DNA of 24,648 nucleotides from DAOTYX01 sp034434635 (GTDB lineage Bacteria; Chloroflexota; Anaerolineae; B4-G1; DUEL01): the NCBI GenBank assembly GCA_034434635.1, contig DAOTYX010000125.1, positions 1 through 24,648 of the forward strand, given 5' to 3'. The position numbers and the translations under genes are program-made. Numbering within the stretch: the first letter of the stretch is position 1; every line of letters starts with the position of its first letter. Below, piece after piece: positions 7,273 to 13,846 of this stretch. A model generated the notes under the pieces. The model did not search any database. It worked only from the letters and a program-made list of their open reading frames with translations, and was not told the DNA's origin.

Positions 7273-7962
7273 CGCCGCGCGCCAGAGGTTGGCGCGGATG
7301 CGCGCCTGGCGCGGACCGAAGCCGCGCAGAAGGGCCTCGACCTGCGCGCGGGTGGAGTGGGCCGCCTGGGGACAGTCCGGCGGCGCCGGAAAGCCTGCCG
7401 CATGGGCATACCGCGCCAGTTCCGCCGCCGTCAGGTAGATGAGCGGGCGGATGACCGTCACCCGCCCACCGAAGAACGAGACGCGCGGCTCGAGGGTTCC
7501 CAGCCGGCCGGCGAAGAGCAGGTTGATCAACGTGGTGGCGGCGGCGTCATCGGCATGATGGCCCAGGGCCAGTTTCCCGCAGCCCAGGTCGGCAGCGGCC
7601 AGGAACAGCGCCTTACGCCGGTTCCAGGAGCAACGGAAGCAGTTCAGCGGCAACGGCTCATCCGGCGGCAGCAGCAAGGGCACGAAGCGATACTCCACTC
7701 CCAACTGCTGAAACCACGGCTCCAGGTCCGCGCGCAAGTCCGGGAGACCCGCGGATGCGCCGTCAACGTGGAGCGCCACCAGGTCGTAGGTGAAGGGGAC
7801 CTGCTGGCGGTAACGCAGCAGCAGGTCGAGCAGCGCCCGGCTGTCCTTGCCGCCGGAGACTGCCACTGCCACGCGGTCACCTGGCGCCAGCAGGTCGAAC
7901 TCCTTGCAGGCCCGGGCGACCTTCCGCAGGAGGAAAAAGGCCACGCGTTCTGGGTCGGGCAT
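7093..7962 (-). CDS. ttcA: TtcA-like tRNA 2-thiocytidine synthetase (PP-loop ATPase)
   Basis: This 289-aa protein is started at the ATG at 7960-7962, because the AAGG ribosome site is correctly spaced for it; a TTG two codons upstream is also open. The PP-loop motif SGGKDS at residues 36-41 adenylates the target base. Cys108 and Cys111 (NCFRCSWNRR) plus Cys197 (PPDCPQ) match the three cysteines that hold the [4Fe-4S] cluster in TtcA, and GHHADD lies at 134-139. TtcA inserts sulfur at C32 of certain tRNAs. Family similarity ends near residue 232 (RANLWRAALR). The last ~55 residues (QQAARGEDGEQGDDRRGEED...) are low-complexity and are simply the antisense of the DUF624 gene, so the natural stop appears to have been lost or shifted. 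It stands alone on its strand. No cysteine desulfurase is nearby. Confidence 0.8.
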   Translation of the reverse strand: MPDPERVAFFLLRKVARACKEFDLLAPGDRVAVAVSGGKDSRALLDLLLRYRQQVPFTYDLVALHVDGASAGLPDLRADLEPWFQQLGVEYRFVPLLLPPDEPLPLNCFRCSWNRRKALFLAAADLGCGKLALGHHADDAAATTLINLLFAGRLGTLEPRVSFFGGRVTVIRPLIYLTAAELARYAHAAGFPAPPDCPQAAHSTRAQVEALLRGFGPRQARIRANLWRAALRFGVLPPQQAARGEDGEQGDDRRGEEDPQSLQEYAEDHQQGDDHQEDQAVGRMLDQQS

Positions 7963-8029
7963 TTCCAACCTTCATTCTACCACATCTCGCGGTCGCCCGC
8001 GACTGGACACACAAAAGCGAGAATTATGA

Positions 8030-8037
8030 AGTATAAT
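8030..8037. promoter_or_regulatory. Symmetric -10 element upstream of the cassette
   Basis: TATAAT at 8032-8037 on the plus strand overlaps TATACT (8030-8035) on the minus strand. No convincing -35 is present on either side, so activity is uncertain. The plus-strand box would feed the ATG at 8055 and the cassette genes, a position comparable to an integron cassette promoter. The minus-strand box could serve the TtcA-like gene with a leader of about 60 nt. Confidence 0.35.
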
Positions 8038-8106
8038 AGTATCTGGCTACCGTCATGTTAGCCCGCTCTCGTCACAATTCCAGCGTAAGGAAATGGTAAT
8101 GGCAAG

Positions 8107-8397
8107 ATGAACACAGAAGATATTGTGACCAAGTTAAGAGAATTGAAACCCACAATCGCCGCTCGTTACAAAGCAAGGGAAATCAGCCTCTTTGGTTCTT
8201 TTGTTCGTGGGGAACAAAATGCAAGCAGTGATATTGACATCTTGGCGGAGTTTGATGATGGAGCAGATCTATTTGATTTGATAGGACTGACATTGTACCT
8301 GGAAGAGATACTCCAGCGCCACGTGGACATTGTTCCTAAACGCGCTCTTCGGGCAGAGTTGCAAGAAACAGTTCTCCGTGAGGCCATTGCTATATGA
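8107..8397 (+). CDS. mntA: MntA-type minimal nucleotidyltransferase antitoxin
   Basis: This 96-aa protein has the nucleotidyltransferase signature GSX10DXD exactly: Gly30-Ser31, then Asp42 and Asp44 (GSFVRGEQNASSDIDIL). It is the minimal MNT fold that pairs with HEPN toxins. Characterised MntA antitoxins neutralise HepT by transferring AMP units to its active-site tyrosine. The start at 8107 is preceded by an AAGGAAA about 14 nt upstream, longer than ideal; the two nearer ATGs (8093, 8099) are out of frame. Its stop overlaps the start of the HepT gene (ATGA, 8394-8397), so the two are co-translated. Codon usage is AT-rich (AAA, GAT, TTT) unlike the neighbouring chromosomal genes, fitting arrival with the cassette. 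Confidence 0.9.
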   Translation: MNTEDIVTKLRELKPTIAARYKAREISLFGSFVRGEQNASSDIDILAEFDDGADLFDLIGLTLYLEEILQRHVDIVPKRALRAELQETVLREAIAI

Positions 8398-8732
8398 GAG
8401 ACTATACCCTCTACCTGAAAGACATCTTGGCGGCGATAGACAGCATTGAAAGATTCACCGCGGGAATGGATTTGGACGCATTTCAGGCGGATGACAAGAC
8501 CACGAGTGCCGTGATGAGAAAACTTGAAGTCATCGGCGAAGCCGTAAAACAGATACCTGATGAAATACGCCAGAGACATGTCCAAGTTCCGTGGCGGGAA
8601 ATGGCGGGGATGAGAGACAAGTTGATTCACTTCTATTTTGGTGTAGATTACCGTCTGGTTTGGAGAGCCATCAAGGAGCGGCTTCCTCAAGTCAAAAGGG
8701 AGATTCAGAAAATACTGCAAGAAGCGGGCTAA
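8394..8732 (+). CDS. hepT: HepT-like HEPN ribonuclease toxin (DUF86)
   Basis: This 112-aa, largely helical protein carries the HEPN catalytic motif RX4HXY as Arg74, His79 and Tyr81 in RDKLIHFYF. The conserved helix KLEVIGEAVKQIP (43-55) is typical of the HepT / DUF86 family. Known HepT toxins are RNases that cut tRNA or mRNA, and the motif tyrosine is the site that MntA AMPylates. All catalytic residues are present, so the toxin looks intact. It starts inside the antitoxin's stop codon. Its own stop TAA (8730-8732) lies inside the R'' end of the attC-like site, as is common for the last gene of a cassette. The base composition is as AT-rich as mntA. Confidence 0.9.
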   Translation: MRDYTLYLKDILAAIDSIERFTAGMDLDAFQADDKTTSAVMRKLEVIGEAVKQIPDEIRQRHVQVPWREMAGMRDKLIHFYFGVDYRLVWRAIKERLPQVKREIQKILQEAG

Positions 8733-8786
8733 CCACTCGCTCCAGCCGATGCCTCGCTGCGCTCGGCGCGGCTGAGCTCGGTGCCG
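8723..8786 (+). other. attC-like recombination site of the cassette
   Basis: R'' GGCTAAC lies at 8727-8733. An L''-like CAGCCG (8743-8748) pairs with CGGCTG (8769-8774), enclosing a GCCTCGCTGCGCTCGGC apical region; the rest of the right arm is GAGCTCGGTGCCG up to G8786. Completed by TTAGCC from the cassette's left end, R' GTTAGCC pairs perfectly with R''. The CAGCCGA ... CGGCTGAG arrangement is what many attC sites show. R'' as GGCTAAC departs from the RYYYAAC consensus at one position. Confidence 0.65.
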
Positions 8787-8885
8787 TTCTACTGGTGGCC
8801 GCTCGCGCTTCTGAGCCGGCCGCTGTGGTTTGTATACGCAGCGCTGTTTGTAGTTGCTACCATCCTGAACATCACGTCTCACTAG
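8787..8885 (+). pseudogene. Start-less small membrane-protein reading frame interrupted by the cassette
   Basis: Directly after the right cassette junction, 32 codons read FYWWPLALLSRPLWFVYAAL and continue hydrophobically to a TAG at 8883-8885. No start codon lies between the junction and this frame. Removing the cassette (8058-8786) joins ATG at 8055-8057 in frame to TTC at 8787. This would restore a 33-aa single-helix membrane peptide located about 17 nt downstream of the TATAAT at 8032-8037. Being open for 33 codons could be chance, and no ribosome site precedes the ATG. The alternative is the tail of a larger deleted gene. Confidence 0.35.
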
Positions 8886-8941
8886 CGCAACCGCTCGTCG
8901 CGCCGTGGGTTACTGGCAACGGGCATGGTGAAGGGGCAGAC

Positions 8942-8959
8942 GAGCATCGGGAGATGCTC
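8942..8959 (+). other. Hairpin ahead of the NfeD-type protease gene
   Basis: A perfect 7-bp stem, GAGCATC (8942-8948) / GATGCTC (8953-8959), has a GGGA loop that is favourable as a tetraloop. No T-run follows, so it is not a typical terminator. It sits 27 nt before the ATG at 8986 and may affect mRNA stability or initiation. The rest of 8886-8985 holds no gene I can support. Confidence 0.4.
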
Positions 8960-8985
8960 TTCGTCGAGAATCAGGACAGTGCGAG

Positions 8986-10293
8986 ATGAGAAGAACTTAC
9001 CTGTTGTTGACGTTGTTGACGCTGCTGGCCAGCCTGATCGGCGCGACGGGGGCGAGCGCGCAGCCGGAGCGCGTCGTCTACGTGCTCACCTCGGACGACG
9101 CCGTCACCACGGCAATGGCCGACTACATCGCCCGTGGCATCCGCCTCGCCGAGGAGCGCGGGGCTGAAGCGGTGGTCATCCGCCTGGACACCCCAGGAGG
9201 GGACGTCACGACCACCATCCGCATCATGGAAGAACTGGAGAACGCGGAGGTGCCGGTCATCGTCTACGTCTGGCCGCGGGGAGGGATGGCTGCCTCCGCC
9301 GGGACACTGATCCTCCTGGCCGCCCACGGCGCCGCGATGGCGCCGCGCACGACCATCGGCGCCGCCCACCCGGTCTCCGGCAGCGCCGAAGAACTGCCCG
9401 CCGACTACGCCGAGAAGATCACCAACGTGATGGTCGAGCATGCGGGGCTCTTCGCCGCGCGGCGCGGCCAACAGGCGGTAGACTGGGCCGAGCGGATGAT
9501 CCGCGAGAGCGCCACCGCCAGCCCGGAAGAGGCGCTGGAGATGGGGGTGATCGACCTGGTAGCGGAGGATCTCGACGCGCTGCTGGACGGCTTCGATGGG
9601 CAGACGGTGACGTTGGGCAACGGCCAGGAGGTGACGCTGCACACGGCCGACGCGGCGGTACAGGAGGTGCCGATGACCCTCATCGAGCAACTGCTGTCGG
9701 CGCTGATCAACCCCAACGTGGCCTTCATCCTGCTGACCATCGGCGTGCAGGCGATCCTGATCGAGATCTCCTCTCCTGGCGGCTGGGTCGCCGGGGCCAT
9801 CGGGGTATTCTGTCTCGCCCTGGCTGCCTACGCCCTGGGGGTGCTCCCCTTCAACGTGCTCGGCCTGTTGCTCCTGGCTGGCGCCTTCGTGCTGTTCATC
9901 CTGGACATCAAAGCGCCGACCCACGGTGCGTTGACCGCTGCCGGGGTGGCGACCTTCATCGCCGGCGGGTTGATCCTGTTCAACGCCCCGGTGGCCTCAC
10001 CCTATGGGCGACTGTCGGTCCCGCTGGTGATCACTATCGGCGTGTTGACCGCCCTCCTGTTCGCCTTCGTGGTGGCCAAAGCGGTGCGGGCACACAAGCA
10101 CCGTCCAGTGACCGGGCGGGAGGGTTTGATCGGGCAAACCGGCGTGGCGAAGACCCCCCTGGCTCCGGAGGGCATCGTGTTGGTAGCGGGAGAGCGCTGG
10201 CAGGCCACCGCTGAAGACGGTCCCATCGCCGCCGGGGAGTCCGTCCAGGTGACCTCCATGGAGGGACTGCGGCTGCGCGTGCGCCGCGCGTGA
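8986..10293 (+). CDS. NfeD1b-type membrane-bound ClpP-class serine protease
   Basis: This 435-aa protein has a signal peptide (residues 1-25), then a ClpP/crotonase-like protease domain. The SDH-family dyad is visible as Ser104 in GGMAASAGT and Lys144 in DYAEKITN. This matches the Ser-Lys dyad of the archaeal stomatin-specific protease PH1510. Four to five membrane helices follow at about 230-370, then a C-terminal NfeD OB-fold domain (GREGLIGQTGVAKTPLAPEG to the end). Partners of this family are usually stomatin/prohibitin-like (SPFH) proteins, but none is adjacent here. AGGA ten bases upstream supports the ATG. The stop TGA overlaps a GTG by four bases at the head of the ECF ATPase gene, so it is likely co-transcribed with the transporter. 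Confidence 0.88.
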   Translation: MRRTYLLLTLLTLLASLIGATGASAQPERVVYVLTSDDAVTTAMADYIARGIRLAEERGAEAVVIRLDTPGGDVTTTIRIMEELENAEVPVIVYVWPRGGMAASAGTLILLAAHGAAMAPRTTIGAAHPVSGSAEELPADYAEKITNVMVEHAGLFAARRGQQAVDWAERMIRESATASPEEALEMGVIDLVAEDLDALLDGFDGQTVTLGNGQEVTLHTADAAVQEVPMTLIEQLLSALINPNVAFILLTIGVQAILIEISSPGGWVAGAIGVFCLALAAYALGVLPFNVLGLLLLAGAFVLFILDIKAPTHGALTAAGVATFIAGGLILFNAPVASPYGRLSVPLVITIGVLTALLFAFVVAKAVRAHKHRPVTGREGLIGQTGVAKTPLAPEGIVLVAGERWQATAEDGPIAAGESVQVTSMEGLRLRVRRA

Positions 10294-10295
10294 CT

Positions 10296-11954
10296 ATGGA
10301 GAATCAGACACTCCCGTCCACCACCCCACCCCTCGTTGTCGAGGGGCTGAACTTCCGTTACCGCACCCGTCCGGATGCGGCGCTCCACGACTTCTCTATG
10401 ACCCTGGAGCGCGGCGAACTGGTGCTGGTCGCCGGCAGCAGCGGATGCGGCAAGACGACCCTCATCCGCTGCATCAACGGCCTCATCCCCCGCAGTTACC
10501 GTGGCGAACTGAGCGGGCGCATCCTGCTGCACGGCCAGGAGATCAGCGGGATGCCGCTGTCGCGCATCTCCCAGATCGTGGGCACGGTGCTGCAAGACCC
10601 CGAACGGCAGATTCTGGGGGCGCACGTCTTCACAGAGGTCGCCTTCGGCCTGGAGAACCTGGCCCTGCCGCGGGAGGAGATCCGCCAGCGCGTGGAGGAG
10701 ACGCTGGAGTACCTGGGCATCGCCCACCTGCGGGACCGGCAGACCTTCAACCTGTCGGGCGGGGAGAAGCAGAAGGTCGCGCTGGCGGGCGTGCTGGCCA
10801 TGCGCCCCAGCATCCTCCTGCTCGACGAGCCGCTGGCCAGCCTGGACCCGGCCAGCGCCCAGGAGGCGCTGCTCCTCTTCCGCCGCCTGGCCGACGAGGG
10901 GGTGAGCATCCTGCTGGTGGAGCACCGCGTCGAGGACGCGCTGACCATCCGCCCCGACCGCGTCATCTTTATGCAAGAAGGGCGCGCCGTCTACTGCGGC
11001 CCGGCGGACGGTCTGACAGAGGAGGTGGACTACCACCAGGTCAAGTTGCCTGCCCCCCTGGTCATCCGCCGCGCCGCTGCCGACCCACCCCCCACCTTTG
11101 CCCCGGCTATCCACCGCAACGGCGGTGAACCGCTGGTCGCCTTCGAGGATGTCACGTTCTACTACGAGGAAGGTGGACCCGAGGTCATCCACGGCGTCAA
11201 CCTGACCATCCGCCGGGGGGACATCGTGGCCCTGCTGGGTCCCAACGGCGCCGGCAAAACGACGCTGGTCAAGCACGCCATCGGCCTGCTGAAGCCGCGA
11301 CGCGGCCATGTTCGGGTGGAGGGACGGGACACGCGGGAGATGAGCGTGGCGCAAATCGCCCGCACCCTGGGGTACGTCTTCCAGAGCCCCAGCCACATGC
11401 TCTTCGCCCCCACGGTGCGAGAGGAATTGGCCTTCGGCCCGAAGAACCTGGGCTTCGACAGCGAGAGCATCGTCGCCGGGGTGGAGAGCGCCGTGGAGAT
11501 GCTCAACCTCAAAGGGCTGGAGGAGTACCCGCCGCTGGCCCTCTCCTTCGGCCAGCAGAAGCGGGTGAGCATCGCCGCCATCCTGGCCATGCGCTCGAAG
11601 ATCCTGGTGATGGACGAACCCACCGCCGGGCAGGACTACTGGAACTACCGCGCCTTCATGGAGTCCATTCTCCAGGTGAGCAGTTTCGCCGCCGTGCTGT
11701 TCATCACCCACGACCTCGACCTGGCAATCTGCTACGCCAACCGGGTGGTGCTGATGCACGAGGGGCAGGTTGCCGCCGACGGGCCGCCAGCCCAGGTGCT
11801 GGCCGACCGCGACCTGCTGCGTCGCTGCCGCATCCTGCCCACGTCACTGCTGGAGGCCAACCTGGAGTGCCTGCCGCGCACCGGCTGCTTTATGTCCGCC
11901 GAGGCGCTGGCTCACATTGCAGGCAGGAACGAAACCGCAGCATCGGTGTTGTAG
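10296..11954 (+). CDS. ECF transporter ATPase, two fused ABC domains (EcfA-EcfA')
   Basis: This 552-aa protein contains two complete ABC ATPase domains in one chain. Domain 1 has Walker A GSSGCGKT at 47-54, signature LSGGEKQ at about 154-160 and Walker B ILLLDEP at about 173-179. Domain 2 has Walker A GPNGAGKT at about 315-322, a variant signature LSFGQQ at about 416-421 and Walker B ILVMDEP at about 436-442. Such duplicated ATPases (YkoD-like) power energy-coupling-factor importers from the cytoplasmic side. The ATG at 10296 is used; a GTG at 10290, overlapping the nfeD-type stop as GTGA, is an equally possible start. The two membrane subunits follow directly, giving a complete dedicated ECF system. 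The substrate is not evident. Confidence 0.92.
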   Translation: MENQTLPSTTPPLVVEGLNFRYRTRPDAALHDFSMTLERGELVLVAGSSGCGKTTLIRCINGLIPRSYRGELSGRILLHGQEISGMPLSRISQIVGTVLQDPERQILGAHVFTEVAFGLENLALPREEIRQRVEETLEYLGIAHLRDRQTFNLSGGEKQKVALAGVLAMRPSILLLDEPLASLDPASAQEALLLFRRLADEGVSILLVEHRVEDALTIRPDRVIFMQEGRAVYCGPADGLTEEVDYHQVKLPAPLVIRRAAADPPPTFAPAIHRNGGEPLVAFEDVTFYYEEGGPEVIHGVNLTIRRGDIVALLGPNGAGKTTLVKHAIGLLKPRRGHVRVEGRDTREMSVAQIARTLGYVFQSPSHMLFAPTVREELAFGPKNLGFDSESIVAGVESAVEMLNLKGLEEYPPLALSFGQQKRVSIAAILAMRSKILVMDEPTAGQDYWNYRAFMESILQVSSFAAVLFITHDLDLAICYANRVVLMHEGQVAADGPPAQVLADRDLLRRCRILPTSLLEANLECLPRTGCFMSAEALAHIAGRNETAASVL

Positions 11955-12000
11955 CGAGAAGAGCGGGGCAATCCAATCAGGCAGAAAGGAGGATCGATAG

Positions 12001-12897
12001 ATGAACAAGACGACAAGACAGGCTCTCAACTGGCTCATCGTGCTGATCGTCTTTGTCCTGCTGATGGCGTTGGCCAGCGCGCTGACCAGCGGCGACAAGA
12101 TCCGCGGCGTGGCCCCCATCGGCGCGACCGCGGTGGGCATCATCGCCATCCTTATCCTCTACTTCCTCACGGCCAGGAGCGTCGCCTGGGAGGTGGGCAC
12201 GCGCCAGGTGGTGTACATGGCCATCGGCGCAGCGCTCTACGGACTCTTCAACTATATCTTCAACACCATCCCCATGCCCTCGGTCAGCCAGGTGGCGTTG
12301 CGTCCCTCTGTCTGCATCCCCATCTTCTTCGGCTACGTCTTCGGCCCGGTGGTGGGCTTCTTCACCGGCGCGGTCGGCAACATCCTGGGCGACTTCCTCA
12401 CCGGCTGGGGGGTCTACCCGGCCTGGGACGTGGGGAACGGCCTGATGGGACTGGTGCCAGGGTTGGTGATGCTCTTCGCCGACAAGAAGCGCAGCCTGAA
12501 CTTCCTCACCATCCTGGTGGCGGTACTCATCATCATCGCCGCGGCGCTGATCTTCATCAACCCGCGCGTGGTCGGGCCATGGACGGGGGAGATTGAGGAC
12601 TTCTCCTTCTGGGCCTGGGCCTTCCTCATCGGCGGCGTCGTGGTCATCGCCCTGCGGTTCCTGCTGGAACGAGCCAGCGTGGACCTGGCAGCGGTGAACC
12701 TGTGGGGGACACTGGGCATCATCGTCGGCATCGGCTTCGCCGCCATCGCCGATATCTGGGTGAACGGCTACAGCCTGGCGACGGCGATCATCGGCGAGTT
12801 CGCCCCCGCCGCCGGACCCAACATCCTCAACGCGATGATCCTCGTCCCCATCCTGCTGGCCGCCTACCGGGCCATCCAGGCACGTACCGGACGGTAA
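12001..12897 (+). CDS. ECF transporter S-component (substrate-binding membrane subunit), substrate unknown
   Basis: This 298-aa protein is preceded by a very strong ribosome site, AAAGGAGG, eight bases before the ATG. The core S-component pattern is clear: ALRPSVCIPIFFGYVFGPVV, then GFFTGAVGNILGDFLTG, then WDVGNGLMGLVPGL. These are the helices that bind a vitamin in ThiT/HmpT/RibU-type proteins. It is longer than the usual 180-200 aa, with an extra N-terminal hydrophobic helix pair and at least two extra C-terminal helices (IGGVVVIALRF and onwards). It lies between the double ATPase and the T-component, so it is the dedicated specificity subunit of this importer. No riboswitch is visible to betray the substrate. 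Thiamine-precursor, riboflavin or cobalamin-related cargo are all possible. Confidence 0.8.
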   Translation: MNKTTRQALNWLIVLIVFVLLMALASALTSGDKIRGVAPIGATAVGIIAILILYFLTARSVAWEVGTRQVVYMAIGAALYGLFNYIFNTIPMPSVSQVALRPSVCIPIFFGYVFGPVVGFFTGAVGNILGDFLTGWGVYPAWDVGNGLMGLVPGLVMLFADKKRSLNFLTILVAVLIIIAAALIFINPRVVGPWTGEIEDFSFWAWAFLIGGVVVIALRFLLERASVDLAAVNLWGTLGIIVGIGFAAIADIWVNGYSLATAIIGEFAPAAGPNILNAMILVPILLAAYRAIQARTGR

Positions 12898-12905
12898 GAC
12901 CGATA

Positions 12906-12939
12906 GGGGTGGGGGTGCGCCCCGCCATGCCCCCACCCC
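12906..12939 (+). other. G-rich hairpin between S- and T-component genes
   Basis: A perfect 10-bp stem, GGGGTGGGGG (12906-12915) / CCCCCACCCC (12930-12939), encloses a 14-nt loop. The left arm has two close G-runs, so strand-specific G-rich structures are conceivable. No T-run follows. It sits in the only long gap (61 nt) of the ECF operon and could tune the ratio of T- to S-component or act as an RNA processing barrier. Confidence 0.6.
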
Positions 12940-12958
12940 ATCCCCAAAGAGGCTCCTT

Positions 12959-13840
12959 ATGCTGATCGCCTGGCGTTATCGGGAACGGGATACCATCATC
13001 CAGCGGCTGGATCCGCGGGCGCGGATCATCTTCATGGTGGCCATGCTTTTCTCCATCATCCAGTTCTGGGACCTGCGGATCATGCTGGCCTTCCTGGGAC
13101 TGGCGATGTTGCAGTTCGGGCTGGCCCGTCTGACCTGGCGCGAGACGCGTCGGGCGTGGCTCCTCATCAGCGCGATTATCCTCTTCATGACCGTGCTCAC
13201 CTTCTTCACCGGACGAGGGGGGATACAGGAGGCGTACCAGGAGGAGCACCTCATCCGCCGACTGGGACCGGTCACTCTGCCGCTGACGGGCTGGCAGTTG
13301 CACCTGGACATCACCGCCGAGAAGAGCATCTTCGCCCTCAGCCAGTTGGCGCGCATGTACGCCATCACGGCCCTGGCGATCACTATCCCCTACACGATTG
13401 ACCCCAGCCTGTACGGCGTCACCTTCCGCGGGCTCGGCCTGCCCGACAAGTTCGCTTACGCGATGGACCTGGCCTTCCGCTTCGTGCCGACGTTGGGCCG
13501 CGACTTCAGCGTCACCCTCGACGCGCAGCGCGCCCGCGGCTATGAGGTGGAACGGCTGTCGGGCGGCATCGTAGCCCAGATCCGTCGCCTGGCCCCATTG
13601 CTCGTGCCGGTGGTCATCAATGCCATCGTCAGCGCCGAGGACATCATTGACGCGATGGACCTGCGCGCTTTCGGCATCGGGCCGCGCACCTGGGTCCACC
13701 GCCTGGCCTACCGCCCGGCAGATCGGGCGCTCATCCTGTTCAGCGGGCTCATTTTCGCCGCCTCGACCGTCCTGGCGTTCATGGGCGTGGGACGGCTGTG
13801 GGTGCCCCAGGCGCTGCTGCGCCTGGCCGGTGGAGGATAA
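12959..13840 (+). CDS. ECF transporter T-component (EcfT/CbiQ family)
   Basis: This 293-aa membrane protein opens with the family motif RLDPRARI at 16-23. It carries the two ATPase-coupling motifs of T-components: ARG at 192-194 (DAQRARGYE) and its partner LRAFG at 235-239 (AMDLRAFG). At least five or six hydrophobic helices are seen (residues 22-55, 62-82, 110-135, 160-180 and 255-280). EcfT links S-components to the ATPases and transmits the ATP-driven toppling of the S subunit. AGAGG lies about eight bases ahead of the ATG. The insert GRGGIQEAYQEEHLIRR between early helices is longer than in minimal EcfT proteins. Six bases separate its stop from the channel gene's ATG. Confidence 0.9.
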   Translation: MLIAWRYRERDTIIQRLDPRARIIFMVAMLFSIIQFWDLRIMLAFLGLAMLQFGLARLTWRETRRAWLLISAIILFMTVLTFFTGRGGIQEAYQEEHLIRRLGPVTLPLTGWQLHLDITAEKSIFALSQLARMYAITALAITIPYTIDPSLYGVTFRGLGLPDKFAYAMDLAFRFVPTLGRDFSVTLDAQRARGYEVERLSGGIVAQIRRLAPLLVPVVINAIVSAEDIIDAMDLRAFGIGPRTWVHRLAYRPADRALILFSGLIFAASTVLAFMGVGRLWVPQALLRLAGGG

Positions 13841-13846
13841 GTCTGG

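Larger units (their letters stand above)
8058..8786 (+). mobile_element. Single integron-type gene cassette carrying an MNT-HEPN toxin-antitoxin pair
   Basis: The left junction is G^TTAGCCCGCT (cut after G8057) and the right junction is G8786^TTC. The 11 bases 8057-8067 (gttagcccgct) are the exact reverse complement of 8723-8733 (agcgggctaac). This is the relationship expected in a circularised cassette, where the left-end TTRRRY rejoins the right-end G to make the R' core that pairs with R''. The cassette is 729 bp, has short non-coding ends, and holds two overlapping genes reading toward the attC-like site. It is visibly AT-richer than its flanks. No integrase gene or second attC is in the window, so it looks like an isolated insertion at a secondary GTT site. 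I am fairly sure of the junction structure and less sure that it is still mobile. Confidence 0.7.

Noticed and set aside
8723..8786. Ordinary rho-independent terminator of hepT instead of attC
   Set aside because: No T-run, and the arm matches the far left junction exactly, which a simple terminator would not do.
8942..8959. Hairpin as a transcription terminator
   Set aside because: No T-run follows and the stem is only seven base pairs; kept only as a structural note.
8591..8989. 132-codon frame over the attC-like site
   Set aside because: Out of frame with HepT, crosses the cassette end and has no ribosome site or similarity.
10002..11759. 585-codon minus-strand open frame opposite the ECF ATPase
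   Set aside because: Shadow of two ABC domains; no motif of its own.
11955..12000. Vitamin riboswitch ahead of the S-component
   Set aside because: The gap is only 46 nt, mainly a Shine-Dalgarno, too short for a TPP, FMN or cobalamin riboswitch.
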